Below, piece by piece: positions 18,101-28,235 of a DNA stretch of 64,000 nt (its first letter is position 1; each line of letters opens with the position of its first letter). Below the pieces are notes generated by a model. It was given only the letters and a program-made list of their open reading frames with translations, searched no databases and was not told the DNA's origin. Position numbers and translations under genes: made by a program. The DNA comes from an uncultured Eubacteriales bacterium (GTDB lineage: Bacteria; Bacillota; Clostridia; Christensenellales; CAG-314): assembly GCA_900544545.1 (NCBI GenBank), contig UQVY01000001.1, positions 124,001-188,000 of the forward strand, given 5' to 3'.

Positions 18101-21100
18101 TTTCGAAAACGGAGGTATTACGCGCGTAGTCCACGAGCTGAACGGCGAAGGTGTTGTTGACGACGTTTGCGAGATGATCGGTTACGTCGATGGTGTAGGA
18201 ATAGCTTCCGTTCATAACGTCGGAGTAGCAGGGAAGCATAAACTTATAAAGGCTGGAGTAGCTGCTTTCCGTGCCGTAAGTCAGAAGACCGGTCGCCTGG
18301 AGATAATGGTTATCGAACACGGTAAGATCGAGATAAGTTCTTCCGCCTTCGATTCTCCATTCCGCCTTTTCGAGCGTAGGAGCTTCGAGGTCGACGAAAA
18401 CAGGCATATCTACGGTCTGTCCTACGGGTTCGTCGTTGAAGTCGTAAGTGAAGCTGAAGATAAGCTGTTCGTTGTTTGCGAACATAAGAGCTTCGGGAGT
18501 GAACGTTCCGAAACCGAGCGTATATCCGCCGTTGGTTGCCATAGCGGATTTTCCGATATTGAAGAAGGAATCCTGTCCGAGAATTTCGCCCGTATCCGCC
18601 TTCACGTAATCGATATAGATAGCGGAAGCGTTACGCTTGATTGCGAGAGTCAACGAGCTGAGGATTGCGCTGTTGGAAACGAGGCTGCCGTCTTCGGTAT
18701 AACCTCTGCCGATAGCGGTCTTTTCTGCCTTGGCTTCGGGAGCCTTATAGCCTTCGGGAAGCATAAAGGAATATTTGCCTGCCGAGAATATAGTTCCGGA
18801 AATGAAACCGCTGCCGTTGTCTTCTCCGTAGACTACCGTAGAAAGTCCGAAATAGTTGCCCCAGGTCGGATTTTCGCCGTCGAAAGCGGTGGGTTCGAAA
18901 GCGGGAAGAGTCTGCCAGTCGCCGTAGAAGGATATCCACGGAATATGGAGGTCGATTCCGCATTCATCCGTGTCTTCGAGAGTCGCGTAACCTTCGACGT
19001 AAATACCGTTCGGGAAGGTTGCGTCCATATAAGCCTTGTTTTCTTCGGTAAGTGTAATAACTACCTTGATTCTGAGTTTTTCGCCTGCGTCCGCGATAAT
19101 TTCGTCGCCTTCGACAAGCTGTCCGTCAACGTAATATCTTACGTTTGCGTCGTCGAACATACAGGCTTTTTCTGCGATGAAGAGTTTATCCGCGCCCTTT
19201 GTGGTGTAATTGATAGACTTACCGGTAACCGCGGATTCGGTGAAGGTAAGAGTACCGAGTTTATAGCTGTGAGCCGTTTCGCCGTCGTTGACGAGGTTGA
19301 AGTTAAGGGTATAGATACCGTCTTTGTTGATATCGCTGCCGAGGTTGAGTTTGGTTCTGTCCGAACCGGTAACCGTAAGGTAAGCGTCGGTATCCATAGC
19401 TCTCTGAACGTCCGCGAGACCGGAACCCTGTCTTCTCGGGGTGATGGGGTTACCCGCCGCGTTTTCGATAAGGATAGCGGTGCTCATAAGTCTCTGCATA
19501 GCCATAGCCGAGATCTGCGCGCCCGTTCTGTCGGGATATTTTTCCATAAGGTATCCCTTAAGGGCAGCCATAACGCCCGAAACGTTGGGCGTAGCCATAC
19601 TCGTGCCGTCGAAGGTGTCGTAGCCTTCCGTACCGTTAGCCCAGTCGTAACATTCGGGAACGGAGGAGTAAACCTGTCCGCCGATACCGAGGATATCAAC
19701 GCCGATAGTAAGGTCGTTGAGCGCGCCCATCGAGGAGAATACGGAATAATCCACGGTGTAATTGGAAGCGTTTATGGTAACTTTCTTTTCTGCCGCGTTA
19801 ACGAGCTTTTTGCCGTCCGCGAGAGTAAGAGTCATAGTCGGGATCGTGTTTTCGCCAACGACCGCACCGAACTGTTCGATAAGCTGAGTTTCGTTATCGT
19901 AAAGGATAACCGCGATCGCGCCCTTGTCCGCCGCGTTCTGAACCTTTTCGGCAAAGGAGATTTCTCCTCTCTGAACGAGAGCAATCTTTCCGGTTACGTC
20001 GATTCCTTCGTAATCCTCGGGATTACCGATATTGGGAACGACCACGTAGTCGAATGTAGCTTCGTCCTTGCCTTCGAGGAGAGCGTAGAAGTCGTTTTCT
20101 CTTCTCGAATCGGAATCGGGAACGCTGTTTCTGCCGATGAGTCTTTCGCCGTTGAAGTCTATGTAGATCTTAACGAGATTCTGAGCCGAACCTATCGCGA
20201 AGGTGCCGTCGTAAGAAGCGGGGGAGCTGATGACGCCGTTATCGGGATCGTCTACCGAGGAGAACGGATCGAGCGTGTCGCTGAACCACCAGGCCGTGCC
20301 GTCGTTACCGGTAGCGCAGCACATGGTGAGACCGGTCTTGCTTGCGAGTCTTACGATTTCGTTGACGAAGGCTCTTTCCTCGTCCTTTTCGTAAGCGAAT
20401 CCGCAGGCGCTTCCGAGAGAGAGGTTAGCTACCTGAACGTTAAGTATGATACAGTCTTCGATAGCCGCGTAGATATCCACGTCGTAAGCTCCGCCGGAGC
20501 CTGCTCCGAATACTCTCATAACCGCGAGCTGTGCGTCGTAGCCCGCGCCCTTGATGACGTCGTTATTGCCGGCTGCGATACCCGCAACGTGCGTACCGTG
20601 TTCGTGGCCGACGAATATATCGCTGAAGTCGGGGCCGACCTGATCGTTTGCGTCCGAGTAGTTGAAGCCGAAGGGGATCTTGCCGCTGAAGTATACGCTT
20701 TCGAGCGTCGCGCCTCTCTGAGCCGCGTTGGTAGCTTCGAATACATTTGCGAGGTTCTCGTAATCGAGTGCCTGAACGGAAGGATCGGTAGCGAACGCGC
20801 TGTGAGCCACGTCTACGCCGGTGTCGATTATGGCGATGACCGTTCCCGCGCCGCCGTTTCCGGTAGCGTTATTGAAGATGCCGGTTCCCGCGAAGGAAGC
20901 CGCGATTGCTTCGGAAGTAGTTTCGGGAACTGCGTATTCTTCGGAAACGACTACCTGATCGACGCCCGTGAGAGCTTTGATTTTCGCTATGTCGCCGAAT
21001 TTGACGCGAGCCGCGAAACCGTTCTGAAGAATATTATAGCGATGCTTGATTTCGGTCGTAAGTTTGCTTTCTCTCATAAGCTCGATGACCTCGTCCTGCT

Positions 21101-21443
21101 GCGCTTCGTAGCTTTCGATCAAAGCCGCGCCCTGAAGGGACAAAGCGTAATCTGCTACGGTTGCGTATCCGCTGTTGAAGAAGGACTCAACGATACCGCT
21201 GCCCAGTCTGACGGTGACGTAAACTTCGTCGTCAGCCGAGGGAAGAGTAGTGATATCGGAGCTTGTAATAGTAGTGCCGTTGGAGAGGAATTCTGCCGCG
21301 TCCAGCAATGACTTACTGAATTCGGCTGTTTTTGTGTAGTCTGTTTCGATGACGGAAGGCTTATCGACTCGGATCGTGCTGCAGGAAATAAGCAGCAATG
21401 CCGCAACGATAAACAAAATGACCGTTAAGCCTTTTTTTTGCAT
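15159..21443 (-). CDS. Giant surface lipoprotein: subtilisin (S8) protease with PA domain fused to LRRs
   Basis: 2094 residues. A lipoprotein signal peptide ends at LLISC (Cys21). An I9-type propeptide-like region (about 60-160) precedes an S8 domain with Asp207 (IIDTGVD), His282 (HGTHVAG) and Ser615 (GTSMATPNVSG). The wide His-Ser gap holds a PA domain (VTGKIALVQRGEISFAEK), as in lactocepin/C5a-peptidase proteases. Fn3/Ig-like domains follow, then BspA-type LRRs from about 1185 to the end. No C-terminal anchor is seen, which fits the lipid anchor. It diverges from a MarR gene across 407 bp. The triad is complete, so an active cell-surface protease targeted by its LRRs is likely; the substrate is unknown. 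A 1350-codon antisense frame is a codon-bias shadow. Confidence 0.93.
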   Translation of the reverse strand: MQKKGLTVILFIVAALLLISCSTIRVDKPSVIETDYTKTAEFSKSLLDAAEFLSNGTTITSSDITTLPSADDEVYVTVRLGSGIVESFFNSGYATVADYALSLQGAALIESYEAQQDEVIELMRESKLTTEIKHRYNILQNGFAARVKFGDIAKIKALTGVDQVVVSEEYAVPETTSEAIAASFAGTGIFNNATGNGGAGTVIAIIDTGVDVAHSAFATDPSVQALDYENLANVFEATNAAQRGATLESVYFSGKIPFGFNYSDANDQVGPDFSDIFVGHEHGTHVAGIAAGNNDVIKGAGYDAQLAVMRVFGAGSGGAYDVDIYAAIEDCIILNVQVANLSLGSACGFAYEKDEERAFVNEIVRLASKTGLTMCCATGNDGTAWWFSDTLDPFSSVDDPDNGVISSPASYDGTFAIGSAQNLVKIYIDFNGERLIGRNSVPDSDSRRENDFYALLEGKDEATFDYVVVPNIGNPEDYEGIDVTGKIALVQRGEISFAEKVQNAADKGAIAVILYDNETQLIEQFGAVVGENTIPTMTLTLADGKKLVNAAEKKVTINASNYTVDYSVFSSMGALNDLTIGVDILGIGGQVYSSVPECYDWANGTEGYDTFDGTSMATPNVSGVMAALKGYLMEKYPDRTGAQISAMAMQRLMSTAILIENAAGNPITPRRQGSGLADVQRAMDTDAYLTVTGSDRTKLNLGSDINKDGIYTLNFNLVNDGETAHSYKLGTLTFTESAVTGKSINYTTKGADKLFIAEKACMFDDANVRYYVDGQLVEGDEIIADAGEKLRIKVVITLTEENKAYMDATFPNGIYVEGYATLEDTDECGIDLHIPWISFYGDWQTLPAFEPTAFDGENPTWGNYFGLSTVVYGEDNGSGFISGTIFSAGKYSFMLPEGYKAPEAKAEKTAIGRGYTEDGSLVSNSAILSSLTLAIKRNASAIYIDYVKADTGEILGQDSFFNIGKSAMATNGGYTLGFGTFTPEALMFANNEQLIFSFTYDFNDEPVGQTVDMPVFVDLEAPTLEKAEWRIEGGRTYLDLTVFDNHYLQATGLLTYGTESSYSSLYKFMLPCYSDVMNGSYSYTIDVTDHLANVVNNTFAVQLVDYARNTSVFEIKLPEAGENGTDALVNETENGRTLAVKYSTGNLTVLYDVNDPSYTEVRTRLSSDMLGNNDSYVPAEADEDAPEFVIENGVLTAYNGEGGEVIVPDGVKAIGSNVFTKDPTITKIVLPEGLTTIGTNSINVLKNLTELVLPSTLERLEYSSLHTLTSLKTLDLEHTNLNYISSALNALTSIKEITFPKTETPLTMDFGLAICYNLEKVTFLGDIENMMSSVMFNDALKEVEFNGKVNKLDAESIGFSMSLTSCDKLERIVFHESVGTIGCHTETDFGDGFIQVDDSQALSTLPSLKEVVFEKDVECITGYSFASCAKLESVVFCGNLGSLGTQAFGGSDLLVNGFTVAEGNDKLIKDESGIVYNLEKTVMFKPSAWDYDGVLELPETITKLNKREFSIPLMVPVGSEQDYGVDPDDGFYWSLGSTFRSPDYYKTRLKGVKLGSQITELPEYCFYRNYNLEEINLDNITSFGSGSLAFTAIDSIVISDKVTTVGTAVWEGCRNLTELVLSDTAEYLSYQSFYAGTGFTEIVVPEAITADNMFLFNGCENLEKVTFLNTESTSVGDYAFIDTRALKEIIGLENVERIGSSAFQESGITSAIFPKVTVLGASAFQSADKLEVAEFENLETVEIGWLGFAWTFKDCTSLRSFTISEKLGNISVSDVFSGCIALEEINAHENNAYFASEDGVLFNKEMTNIILYPTASENVEFDIPETVSVIGEGVFANAKNLRKITMPSVTVVDASAFENSGLTEVVVDALVEIGANAFANTPLETIDLRKVEVIDDKAFFETKLTEIVLENAYYVGNKTFGNVETLTKVVLGDVGEFNFSRTFFNSKNIGEIELVGCEAFVLENDFLYNADKTVVYRYVGSEENVTVAEGVVKVDAEAFANIATLKSVVLPETLVSIGDSAFYGCTALTEITFKSEKAPTLQSYFREDVRYLYNQFVNDIETAEGNENVTVYVSGDASYDTYIWKLYFKNIIVK

Positions 21444-21511
21444 TGTAGTTCCTCCTTAATAATTTTTATGAGCGAGAGTCTGAGAGAAAAACAATCGCCC
21501 ATTGTGAATTG

Positions 21512-21540
21512 ATTATAGCACCAATATTAACTAAAGTCAA
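21512..21540 (-). promoter_or_regulatory. Promoter of the leftward S8-LRR lipoprotein
   Basis: On the - strand TTGACT (21540-21535), a 17-bp spacer and TATAAT (21517-21512). AAGGAGG precedes the ATG at 21443. Confidence 0.75.
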
Positions 21541-21749
21541 TATATTTTTTAAAATTGATTTAACAAAATGCAATAGTTTCACGAAACGAAAATATAGCGA
21601 AATCGTGATGATTCCCCGAAGATAAAGTGTATTCAAATGCGGAAAACGATTTTTTTTGCGGTCGGGGAGGCGTTTTTGCGAAGTTTTTTCACATTTCTGC
21701 AATAAAAGCGATTTTTCGTCGGAAGGCGTATTTTTTACGGATAAAAAGC

Positions 21750-21778
21750 TTGACTTTTTTTAAATAAAGTGATATTTT
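21750..21778 (+). promoter_or_regulatory. Promoter of the MarR-S8 protease operon
   Basis: TTGACT (21750-21755), a 17-bp spacer and TATTTT (21773-21778). An imperfect palindrome, CGGAAGATTATCTTAC AA then its complement (21802-21838), lies between the promoter and the ribosome binding site and is a candidate MarR operator. Confidence 0.65.
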
Positions 21779-21850
21779 AAAAGCCATAAGAGAAACAAAG
21801 TCGGAAGATTATCTTACAAGTAAGTTTATTTTCTTCCGGCGGAGGCGCAG

Positions 21851-22336
21851 ATGAACAAAAGAGAGTATCACGAGAAACTGGGCAAATATTTCGATTTGAC
21901 TTTATATTACGTAAGCGGGAAGATAGTTACGCCCATGCAGGCGGAGCTTAAGAAAGAGGGCGATCCTCTTATGCAGCTGAGCGAAGCGGAGAAGAACATC
22001 ATAGGGATTCTCGATTGCAGAGGAGATCAGAAGATAGGGGATCTTGCGGCTTTTTCCAAGCTTTCGTACACGAATATGTCCAAATTCGTTGACAGGATAG
22101 AGAGAGAGGGCTACGTCGAGAGGTACATAGATCCCGAATGCAGAAGGAACGTATACGTCCGGATTACGGAGAAGGGAAAGAAGCTTCACGGCGATTTTCT
22201 GGATAAGATATACGAAAAGGCCGAGGAACGCTTTGACCGGCTTTATACGGAAGCGGAGCAGGAGGAGGTTATGAAGCAATTCGAAGCTCTTCTGAATATG
22301 CTTTCGAGGTTTGACGAGGAGAGCGAAGAGAAATAA
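21851..22336 (+). CDS. MarR-family transcriptional regulator
   Basis: A 161-residue winged-helix regulator. The DNA-binding core is FSKLSYTNMSKFVDRIEREGYVERYIDPECRRNVYVRITEKG, with the recognition helix followed by the basic wing (DPECRRNVYVRIT) typical of MarR proteins. The start has GGCGGAGG upstream. It is read in the same direction as the S8-LRR lipoprotein 130 bases downstream. No promoter is visible in between, so the two are probably co-transcribed. The palindrome at 21802-21838 in its own leader suggests autoregulation. It may also control the divergent protease gene to its left (inference). Confidence 0.88.
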   Translation: MNKREYHEKLGKYFDLTLYYVSGKIVTPMQAELKKEGDPLMQLSEAEKNIIGILDCRGDQKIGDLAAFSKLSYTNMSKFVDRIEREGYVERYIDPECRRNVYVRITEKGKKLHGDFLDKIYEKAEERFDRLYTEAEQEEVMKQFEALLNMLSRFDEESEEK

Positions 22337-22466
22337 TCCCGCCGCGGAGAGGAATTTCCGTGCGGACGAAACAGGTTTAAAACGCCCGAGGCGTTTGAAT
22401 ACAGGTCGCGTTCGTTTTCGGCGCAAGCCGTAAGCGTGCGGACCGGAACAAACCAAGGAGGTTTAT

Positions 22467-25400
22467 ATGAAAAAGGCAAGACAACTGACCTGCATACTTT
22501 TACTGGTATGTCTTTTGGTCGTAACCGCGGCGTGTTCGGTCGTCAATATCGACGGCGGCGGCAAAAACGGAGCTTCTCTGCTCAACCTTTCCAAGCTTCT
22601 GGGATATACCTCGAAGTATTCCCCGAATACGGTAACGGTTGACGGCTATTCCGTGAACGTATCTCCCGACGAATCGGTCTGGGTTACCGTTTCGCTCGGC
22701 GACGGTCTGGCGGAAGCTTATCTCGAAGGCGACTATAACTTCGATATAGACGAGTACCTTATGACTTCGGAAGGAAAATCCGCGGTCGAAGCCATGAAAG
22801 GCGAACAGGACGTCGTTATCGCGAGGATAGAAGATCTCGGGATAGACTATACGGTCAAACATCGCTACACCGTGCTTGACAACGGTTTTTCCGTTAACCT
22901 TAAATATAAGGACGTAAGCGCTCTCGCTTCGGTGGAAGGAATCGCGGGAGTTTATATTTCCGAAGTTTATTCCGCGCCCGAAGTTACCGTGGAAAGCGTT
23001 TTTGACGACGCTCTTTTCGGAGATTCCGGAATTTTTGCCAACAACACCGATTATCACGGCGAAGGAATGACCGTAGCCATTCTCGATACGGGTATAGACT
23101 ACGATCACGAAGCTTTTGCGAAGATGCCGGAAGTCAGAGCTTTCAGCTACGATTTCATAGAAGAAAGGCTTCCTTCGACTCAGGCTTATTCGATAATGAA
23201 GAAGAAGCTTTCCGCCGGACAGGTTTATCTTAACGAAAAGATCCCGTTCGCTTTCGACTATGCGGATAAAGACGCCGAAGTAAAGCCCTCTCAGTCTGCG
23301 GTTATGCAGTACACGGCTTATCACGGAACTCACGTTGCGGGTATCGCGGCGGGCGACGACGAAGCCATTCAGGGCGTTGCGAATAACGCTCAGCTTGCGA
23401 TAATGAAGGTATTCAGCGACGCAAGCTCCGGCGCGGTGTTCACCGATATAACGGCGGCTATCGAAGACTGTATCGTTCTCGGAGTGGACGTAGCCAACCT
23501 TTCTCTCGGCGCGACCTGCGGCTACACCAAAGACAACAGCGCGTCCGCGGCAAAGATAAACAAGACCTACGAACTTGCGGATAAGCTCGGACTTACTCTC
23601 TGCGTTGCCACCGGTAACGACAACAATTCCGCTTACGACGCGTCCTTCAACAATCTCAACCTTGCGGCTAACCCCGATAACGGCGTAGTCAATTCTCCCG
23701 CTTCTTACGCGGCGGCCTTTGCGGTAGGTTCGATAATGAACGATCCCGAAGCTTTCGCGAACGGAACTTTCGTAACCGCAAGCAGCTCTTCGATGGGCGC
23801 GCTGGGCGATCTTTCCATCGGCGTTGACGTTATGGGCGTAGGCGGAAAGGTTCTTTCCGCAATCAACGAATATTACAGTCAGGTAAAAGGTACGGACACT
23901 CATATAAGGCTCAGCGGAACGAGTATGGCTACTCCCAATGTTTCGGGCGTTATGACCGTGCTTAAACAGTATTATAAGCAGGCGTATCCCTACGCTACCG
24001 ACAGACAGATAAAGATTATGGTCAGACAGATAATGACCTCTACCGCAGAAGTCATAAGGAATAAGGACGGCGATCCGCTTACTCCGAGAAGACAAGGCTC
24101 CGGCGTAGTCAATCTCGAAGCCGCTATTGACGCAAAGGCTTATCTGACCGTAACGGGCAGCGATTTCGCCAAGCTCAATCTCGGTAGCGACGTCAATAAA
24201 GACGGCGTTTATACTCTTACCTATAATCTCGTGAACATTTCTTCCGAAGCTCGGAGCTACGTTATAAATAACGAAGTCTTTACCGAAACGGTCGAAAACG
24301 GCTACATAATCGAAAAGGCTTATATGTTCGACGACGCGGAAATCAAGGTTTCGGTGACGGGCGGAACTTACGAAAACGGCATTATAACCGTAGACGGAAA
24401 TTCCGAAGCGAAGCTCAGAGTCGTTATTAAGCTCAGCGGCGACGAAAAGACTTATATGGACGAAACCTTCGTCAACGGTATTTATGTTGAAGGCTTCTCG
24501 ATTCTCGAAAATACGGAAGACGGCTCGACTCTCGTAATGCCCTTCATAAGCTTCTACGGCGACTGGGACGAAGTCCCGATGTTCGACGGCACGGTTTACG
24601 GCGACGACGTTCAGACGGCTGAAAACGCTATCTCTATGGTCAAGTGGAGCGGCGGAGTGGAAGACTATCTCGGACCTCAGTCCGTTACTCCTCTCGGAAC
24701 TTATATGTACACTCTTCCTTCGGGCTACGAAGCTCCCGAAGCTTCTATGGACAAGATAGCGATAAACGATACTCTCGGTATCGGAAGAATCTATTTCTCT
24801 CTTCTCCGTAACGCAACCGAAGTCATCATCAGAATGCAGGACAACGTAACGGGCGTGATTTACGACGAGGGCTCGGTCGGCGTTCTTACCAAGACCGTTA
24901 TGAAGAAAGGTACCGTAAACAATTACGGTTATATCGATCTCGGCAAGGGTAACGAATTCAACGCGAATAATTATACCTGGGCAAACAATCAGGATCTCAG
25001 CTTCGTAGTGGAAGCTTATCTCGAAAGCGGGAAGAGCCAGCAGCTCGTTTACAATATGTATATCGACTACGAAGCTCCCACTCTCGTCGAAGCCGCTCTC
25101 GTTAAGGAAAACGGAACGACTACGCTCGATATGACCGTATTCGACAACCATTATCTTCAGGCGGTTATGCTTTACGTCAAGGACGGAGAAAACCTCAAGG
25201 ATATCGTCGGAAACGCTATTCCCGTTTACGATTTCGTAAGGAATACCGATAACGAAGTTTCCGTCGATATAACCAAGTACGCGGAAGCTCTCGGTACCGG
25301 CGACCTCGTAGTCGAACTCGTCGACTATGCGGGCAACAGCGCGATGTATACCGCGGCTGAAAAGGACGAAGGCTCCGAAGAAACCGACTCTTACGTTCTC

Positions 25401-28163
25401 GATTATACGAGCGGATATACCGTAAGCGTAGAGCAGGGCGGAAACGAAACCGTCGGCGGCGGATATTCGGTAGCTCTCGACGAATCGTGGAAACAGGGCG
25501 ACTTCTATATCGACGGAACCAAGCTCGTGGCTTACGTAGGTCAGGGCGGTGAAGTCGTAGTACCCGACGGAGTTACCGAAATCGGCGAAAAGGTATTCTA
25601 TCTCAACGACCTCGTAACCAAGGTTACTCTTCCCGAAGGCGTAACGACTATCGGAACGGCTGCTTTCTCGAGAGCTTACAATATGACCGACGTAGTTCTT
25701 CCGACTACTCTCAAAGTCATCGGTCAGGAAGCTTTCGCAGGCTGCGTTAAACTTAAAAACATAAATCTCGAAGACACCAAAGTAGAATCCTACGGAAAAT
25801 ATAGCTTCATAGGAAACGAAGGAATCGAAACTCTTACCATTCCCGCCGCGGACAATCCGATTCAGATGACTTATTCCTTCTCGATGATGTTCGGTCTTAA
25901 AAAGCTCGAAGTTCTCGGCGACGTCGAATATACCGATTCCTGCTTCTTTGTTCTTCCCGAACTTAAAGAAGTGAACTTCTACGGCGACGTTATGATCGGA
26001 AAGAGGAACGCTACCTCCAACGCATTCCAGGATTGCAACGCAATCGAGGTTATAAGATTCTACGGAAAAACCGCTATCGGAAGAGAGTATAAGCTCGGCT
26101 CCGGAACGGTGGTCAACACCAATTCCCTTATCTGTCTCAACAGTCTTAAGGAGGTTTATTTCTACGGCGACGTCGAATTCATTTTCGGTAAGGCTTTCAA
26201 CAACTGCGAAAATCTCGAAAAAGTAGTATTCGGCGGAAAGATCGGCGAAATCGGTCAGGACGCTTTCGGCGTAAGCAAGAAGCTTGACAAGGGCTTTGAC
26301 CTTACCGAAGACAATACCGATTATATCAAGGACGAGTACGGAATCATTTACAATCTCGAAAAGACCGAAATGATTCGTCCCTACGAAACCGAAATCGAAG
26401 GCGTCTACACCCTTCCCGAAACCATAACGACTCTTCCCGCGAGAGCCTTCTCTCACAGCACGAACATTATGTTCTCGGTTGCGGTATCCTATTCTCTCGG
26501 CGACGACGGAGCTTACACTTACAGAATCAGCTCCTCCTCCACCGAATACGTTGCGGACAGGGAAAAGATGACGGGCATCGTCCTTCACGAAGGAATAACT
26601 TCTCTTCCGGAAAGATGCTTCACCGATAACGTTAACCTCACCTTCGATTATTCGAACATAACCTCTTTCGGCGAGATGTCCCTGAGGAACACCGGCTTCA
26701 CCGCGCTTGTGTTCGGCGAAAACGTAACCTATTTCGGCAAACAGGTATGGGCATATTCGAGAAAGCTCAAAGAGCTTTCCTTCCCGCAGACCGCAAAATA
26801 CGCTTCGTTTGAACGTTTCTACGCAGGTCTTACAATGAAAGAAATCGTTATTCCCGAATGGATGCAGACCGCAAAGGATATGTTCAGAGAATCCGAAGTG
26901 GAAACGGTCGTGCTTCATGACGGAATCACGACTCTTCAGAACTTCGTATTCTACAAGTGCGAAAATCTTAAGGAAATCAAGGGAATCGAAAACATAACCG
27001 TTATCAACGGCTGGGCTTTCGACGGATGTACCTCTATAAAGGAGATAAACGTTCCAAATCTCGTTACGATGGGCTCTGCCGCATTCCAGAACTGTTCTTC
27101 CCTTGAGGAGGTAAAGTACGGAGCTTCTCTTAAGGCATTCGGAAGCGGCGCATTCAACTACTGTACATCTCTGAAAAGAGTGTTTATCCCCAATACCGTA
27201 ACCAATCTCACGGCGTCCACGATGTCCAGATACTTCTACGGCTGCAGCAACTTCGAAGAATTCACGGTTGAAGAAGGTCACACCAAGTACGTAACCGTGG
27301 ACGGCGCGCTTTATCTCAACGACCTTTCCGCTCTCGTATGTTATCCTACGCAGAGTAAGGTTACCGAGCATACGCTTCCCGAAGCTATAACCTACATAGC
27401 CGCGGGTACGTTCGAAAACGCTCCTTATCTCGAAAAACTCAATTACGAAGCGGATACGATGTACGTCGACGCAAACGCCTTCACCGACAGCGTAAATCTT
27501 TGCGAATTCGATCTTTCGAGAGTAACCTATATCGGTAATCAGGCGTTCAGAAACACCGCGCTTACGAGCGTCGGGCTTCACGACGGTATCGAATACGTCG
27601 GCGGATACGCGTTTGCGGATATAGCAGCTCTTAAGAGCATATCGATTTCCGAGAACGCACCCGCATTCGACTATTCCTCCGTATTTGCCGGCTGCTATAA
27701 CGTCGAAACCATCGATATAGCCGAAGGTTCGAAGAATTTTATTGCCGAAAACGGACTTCTTATGAGCGGCGACAGAAAGATTCTCTTTATGGGATTCGGC
27801 GACATAGCCGAGCTTACGATTCCCGAAGGCGTCGAAAAGATTTCCGAAAGAGCTTTCTACGGCAACAATTCCGTTGAAAAGGTAGTTCTTCCCGAATCTC
27901 TTATAGCGATAGGCGACAGAGCCTTCTACGGTTGCGAAAATCTTTCCGAAATCGTATTCAGAAGCGCGAACGCTCCTCGTCTCGAAGGCTTTGCCGTAGA
28001 AAACGAAGAGTACACCTACGCTAACTTCAAGGCTTATTTCGAAGACGCGGAAGGTCTTACCGCCTACGTCGAGAATGCGCCCGAATATCTCTCCTTCGTC
28101 TGGAGAACGTTATTCGACAAGATATACGTCAACGGCAGCGAAGGCTATAAACTTTACGAATAA
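22467..28163 (+). CDS. Giant surface lipoprotein: subtilisin (S8) protease fused to LRRs
   Basis: 1898 residues; the start is supported by AAGGAGG. The lipobox is VTAAC (Cys23). A propeptide-like segment runs to about residue 170. The S8 triad is Asp207 (ILDTGID), His286 (YHGTHVAG) and Ser486 (GTSMATPNVSG). The His-Ser distance is about 130 residues shorter than in the leftward paralogue, consistent with lack of the PA domain. Ig/Fn3-like domains follow, and BspA LRRs run from about 1010 to the C-terminus. The C-terminal YLSFVWRTLFDKIYV resembles the ends of the other LRR lipoproteins here. It lies in an operon with the preceding MarR gene. Likely role: surface proteolysis or adhesion; the substrate is not deducible. 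Confidence 0.93.
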   Translation: MKKARQLTCILLLVCLLVVTAACSVVNIDGGGKNGASLLNLSKLLGYTSKYSPNTVTVDGYSVNVSPDESVWVTVSLGDGLAEAYLEGDYNFDIDEYLMTSEGKSAVEAMKGEQDVVIARIEDLGIDYTVKHRYTVLDNGFSVNLKYKDVSALASVEGIAGVYISEVYSAPEVTVESVFDDALFGDSGIFANNTDYHGEGMTVAILDTGIDYDHEAFAKMPEVRAFSYDFIEERLPSTQAYSIMKKKLSAGQVYLNEKIPFAFDYADKDAEVKPSQSAVMQYTAYHGTHVAGIAAGDDEAIQGVANNAQLAIMKVFSDASSGAVFTDITAAIEDCIVLGVDVANLSLGATCGYTKDNSASAAKINKTYELADKLGLTLCVATGNDNNSAYDASFNNLNLAANPDNGVVNSPASYAAAFAVGSIMNDPEAFANGTFVTASSSSMGALGDLSIGVDVMGVGGKVLSAINEYYSQVKGTDTHIRLSGTSMATPNVSGVMTVLKQYYKQAYPYATDRQIKIMVRQIMTSTAEVIRNKDGDPLTPRRQGSGVVNLEAAIDAKAYLTVTGSDFAKLNLGSDVNKDGVYTLTYNLVNISSEARSYVINNEVFTETVENGYIIEKAYMFDDAEIKVSVTGGTYENGIITVDGNSEAKLRVVIKLSGDEKTYMDETFVNGIYVEGFSILENTEDGSTLVMPFISFYGDWDEVPMFDGTVYGDDVQTAENAISMVKWSGGVEDYLGPQSVTPLGTYMYTLPSGYEAPEASMDKIAINDTLGIGRIYFSLLRNATEVIIRMQDNVTGVIYDEGSVGVLTKTVMKKGTVNNYGYIDLGKGNEFNANNYTWANNQDLSFVVEAYLESGKSQQLVYNMYIDYEAPTLVEAALVKENGTTTLDMTVFDNHYLQAVMLYVKDGENLKDIVGNAIPVYDFVRNTDNEVSVDITKYAEALGTGDLVVELVDYAGNSAMYTAAEKDEGSEETDSYVLDYTSGYTVSVEQGGNETVGGGYSVALDESWKQGDFYIDGTKLVAYVGQGGEVVVPDGVTEIGEKVFYLNDLVTKVTLPEGVTTIGTAAFSRAYNMTDVVLPTTLKVIGQEAFAGCVKLKNINLEDTKVESYGKYSFIGNEGIETLTIPAADNPIQMTYSFSMMFGLKKLEVLGDVEYTDSCFFVLPELKEVNFYGDVMIGKRNATSNAFQDCNAIEVIRFYGKTAIGREYKLGSGTVVNTNSLICLNSLKEVYFYGDVEFIFGKAFNNCENLEKVVFGGKIGEIGQDAFGVSKKLDKGFDLTEDNTDYIKDEYGIIYNLEKTEMIRPYETEIEGVYTLPETITTLPARAFSHSTNIMFSVAVSYSLGDDGAYTYRISSSSTEYVADREKMTGIVLHEGITSLPERCFTDNVNLTFDYSNITSFGEMSLRNTGFTALVFGENVTYFGKQVWAYSRKLKELSFPQTAKYASFERFYAGLTMKEIVIPEWMQTAKDMFRESEVETVVLHDGITTLQNFVFYKCENLKEIKGIENITVINGWAFDGCTSIKEINVPNLVTMGSAAFQNCSSLEEVKYGASLKAFGSGAFNYCTSLKRVFIPNTVTNLTASTMSRYFYGCSNFEEFTVEEGHTKYVTVDGALYLNDLSALVCYPTQSKVTEHTLPEAITYIAAGTFENAPYLEKLNYEADTMYVDANAFTDSVNLCEFDLSRVTYIGNQAFRNTALTSVGLHDGIEYVGGYAFADIAALKSISISENAPAFDYSSVFAGCYNVETIDIAEGSKNFIAENGLLMSGDRKILFMGFGDIAELTIPEGVEKISERAFYGNNSVEKVVLPESLIAIGDRAFYGCENLSEIVFRSANAPRLEGFAVENEEYTYANFKAYFEDAEGLTAYVENAPEYLSFVWRTLFDKIYVNGSEGYKLYE

Positions 28164-28206
28164 AAGCGTCCGCGGGCTTTTTAAGAACCCGTAACGCAAA
28201 ACCTCA

Positions 28207-28235
28207 GGCAGGGACGAAAATCCCTGCCTTTTTTA
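28207..28235 (+). terminator. Intrinsic terminator after the S8-LRR gene
   Basis: A perfect stem GGCAGGGA/TCCCTGCC with a 6-nt loop followed by TTTTTT, 44 bases after the stop codon. Confidence 0.9.

Noticed and set aside
17259..21311. 1350-codon open frame antisense to the leftward S8-LRR gene
   Set aside because: Codon-bias shadow: the opposite strand carries signal peptide, catalytic triad and LRRs. The shadow frame has no recognisable domain, only Arg/Glu/Val-rich low-complexity sequence.
22500..27581. 1693-codon open frame antisense to the second S8-LRR gene
   Set aside because: Same shadow effect; no domain, no ribosome binding site, and no promoter at its right end.
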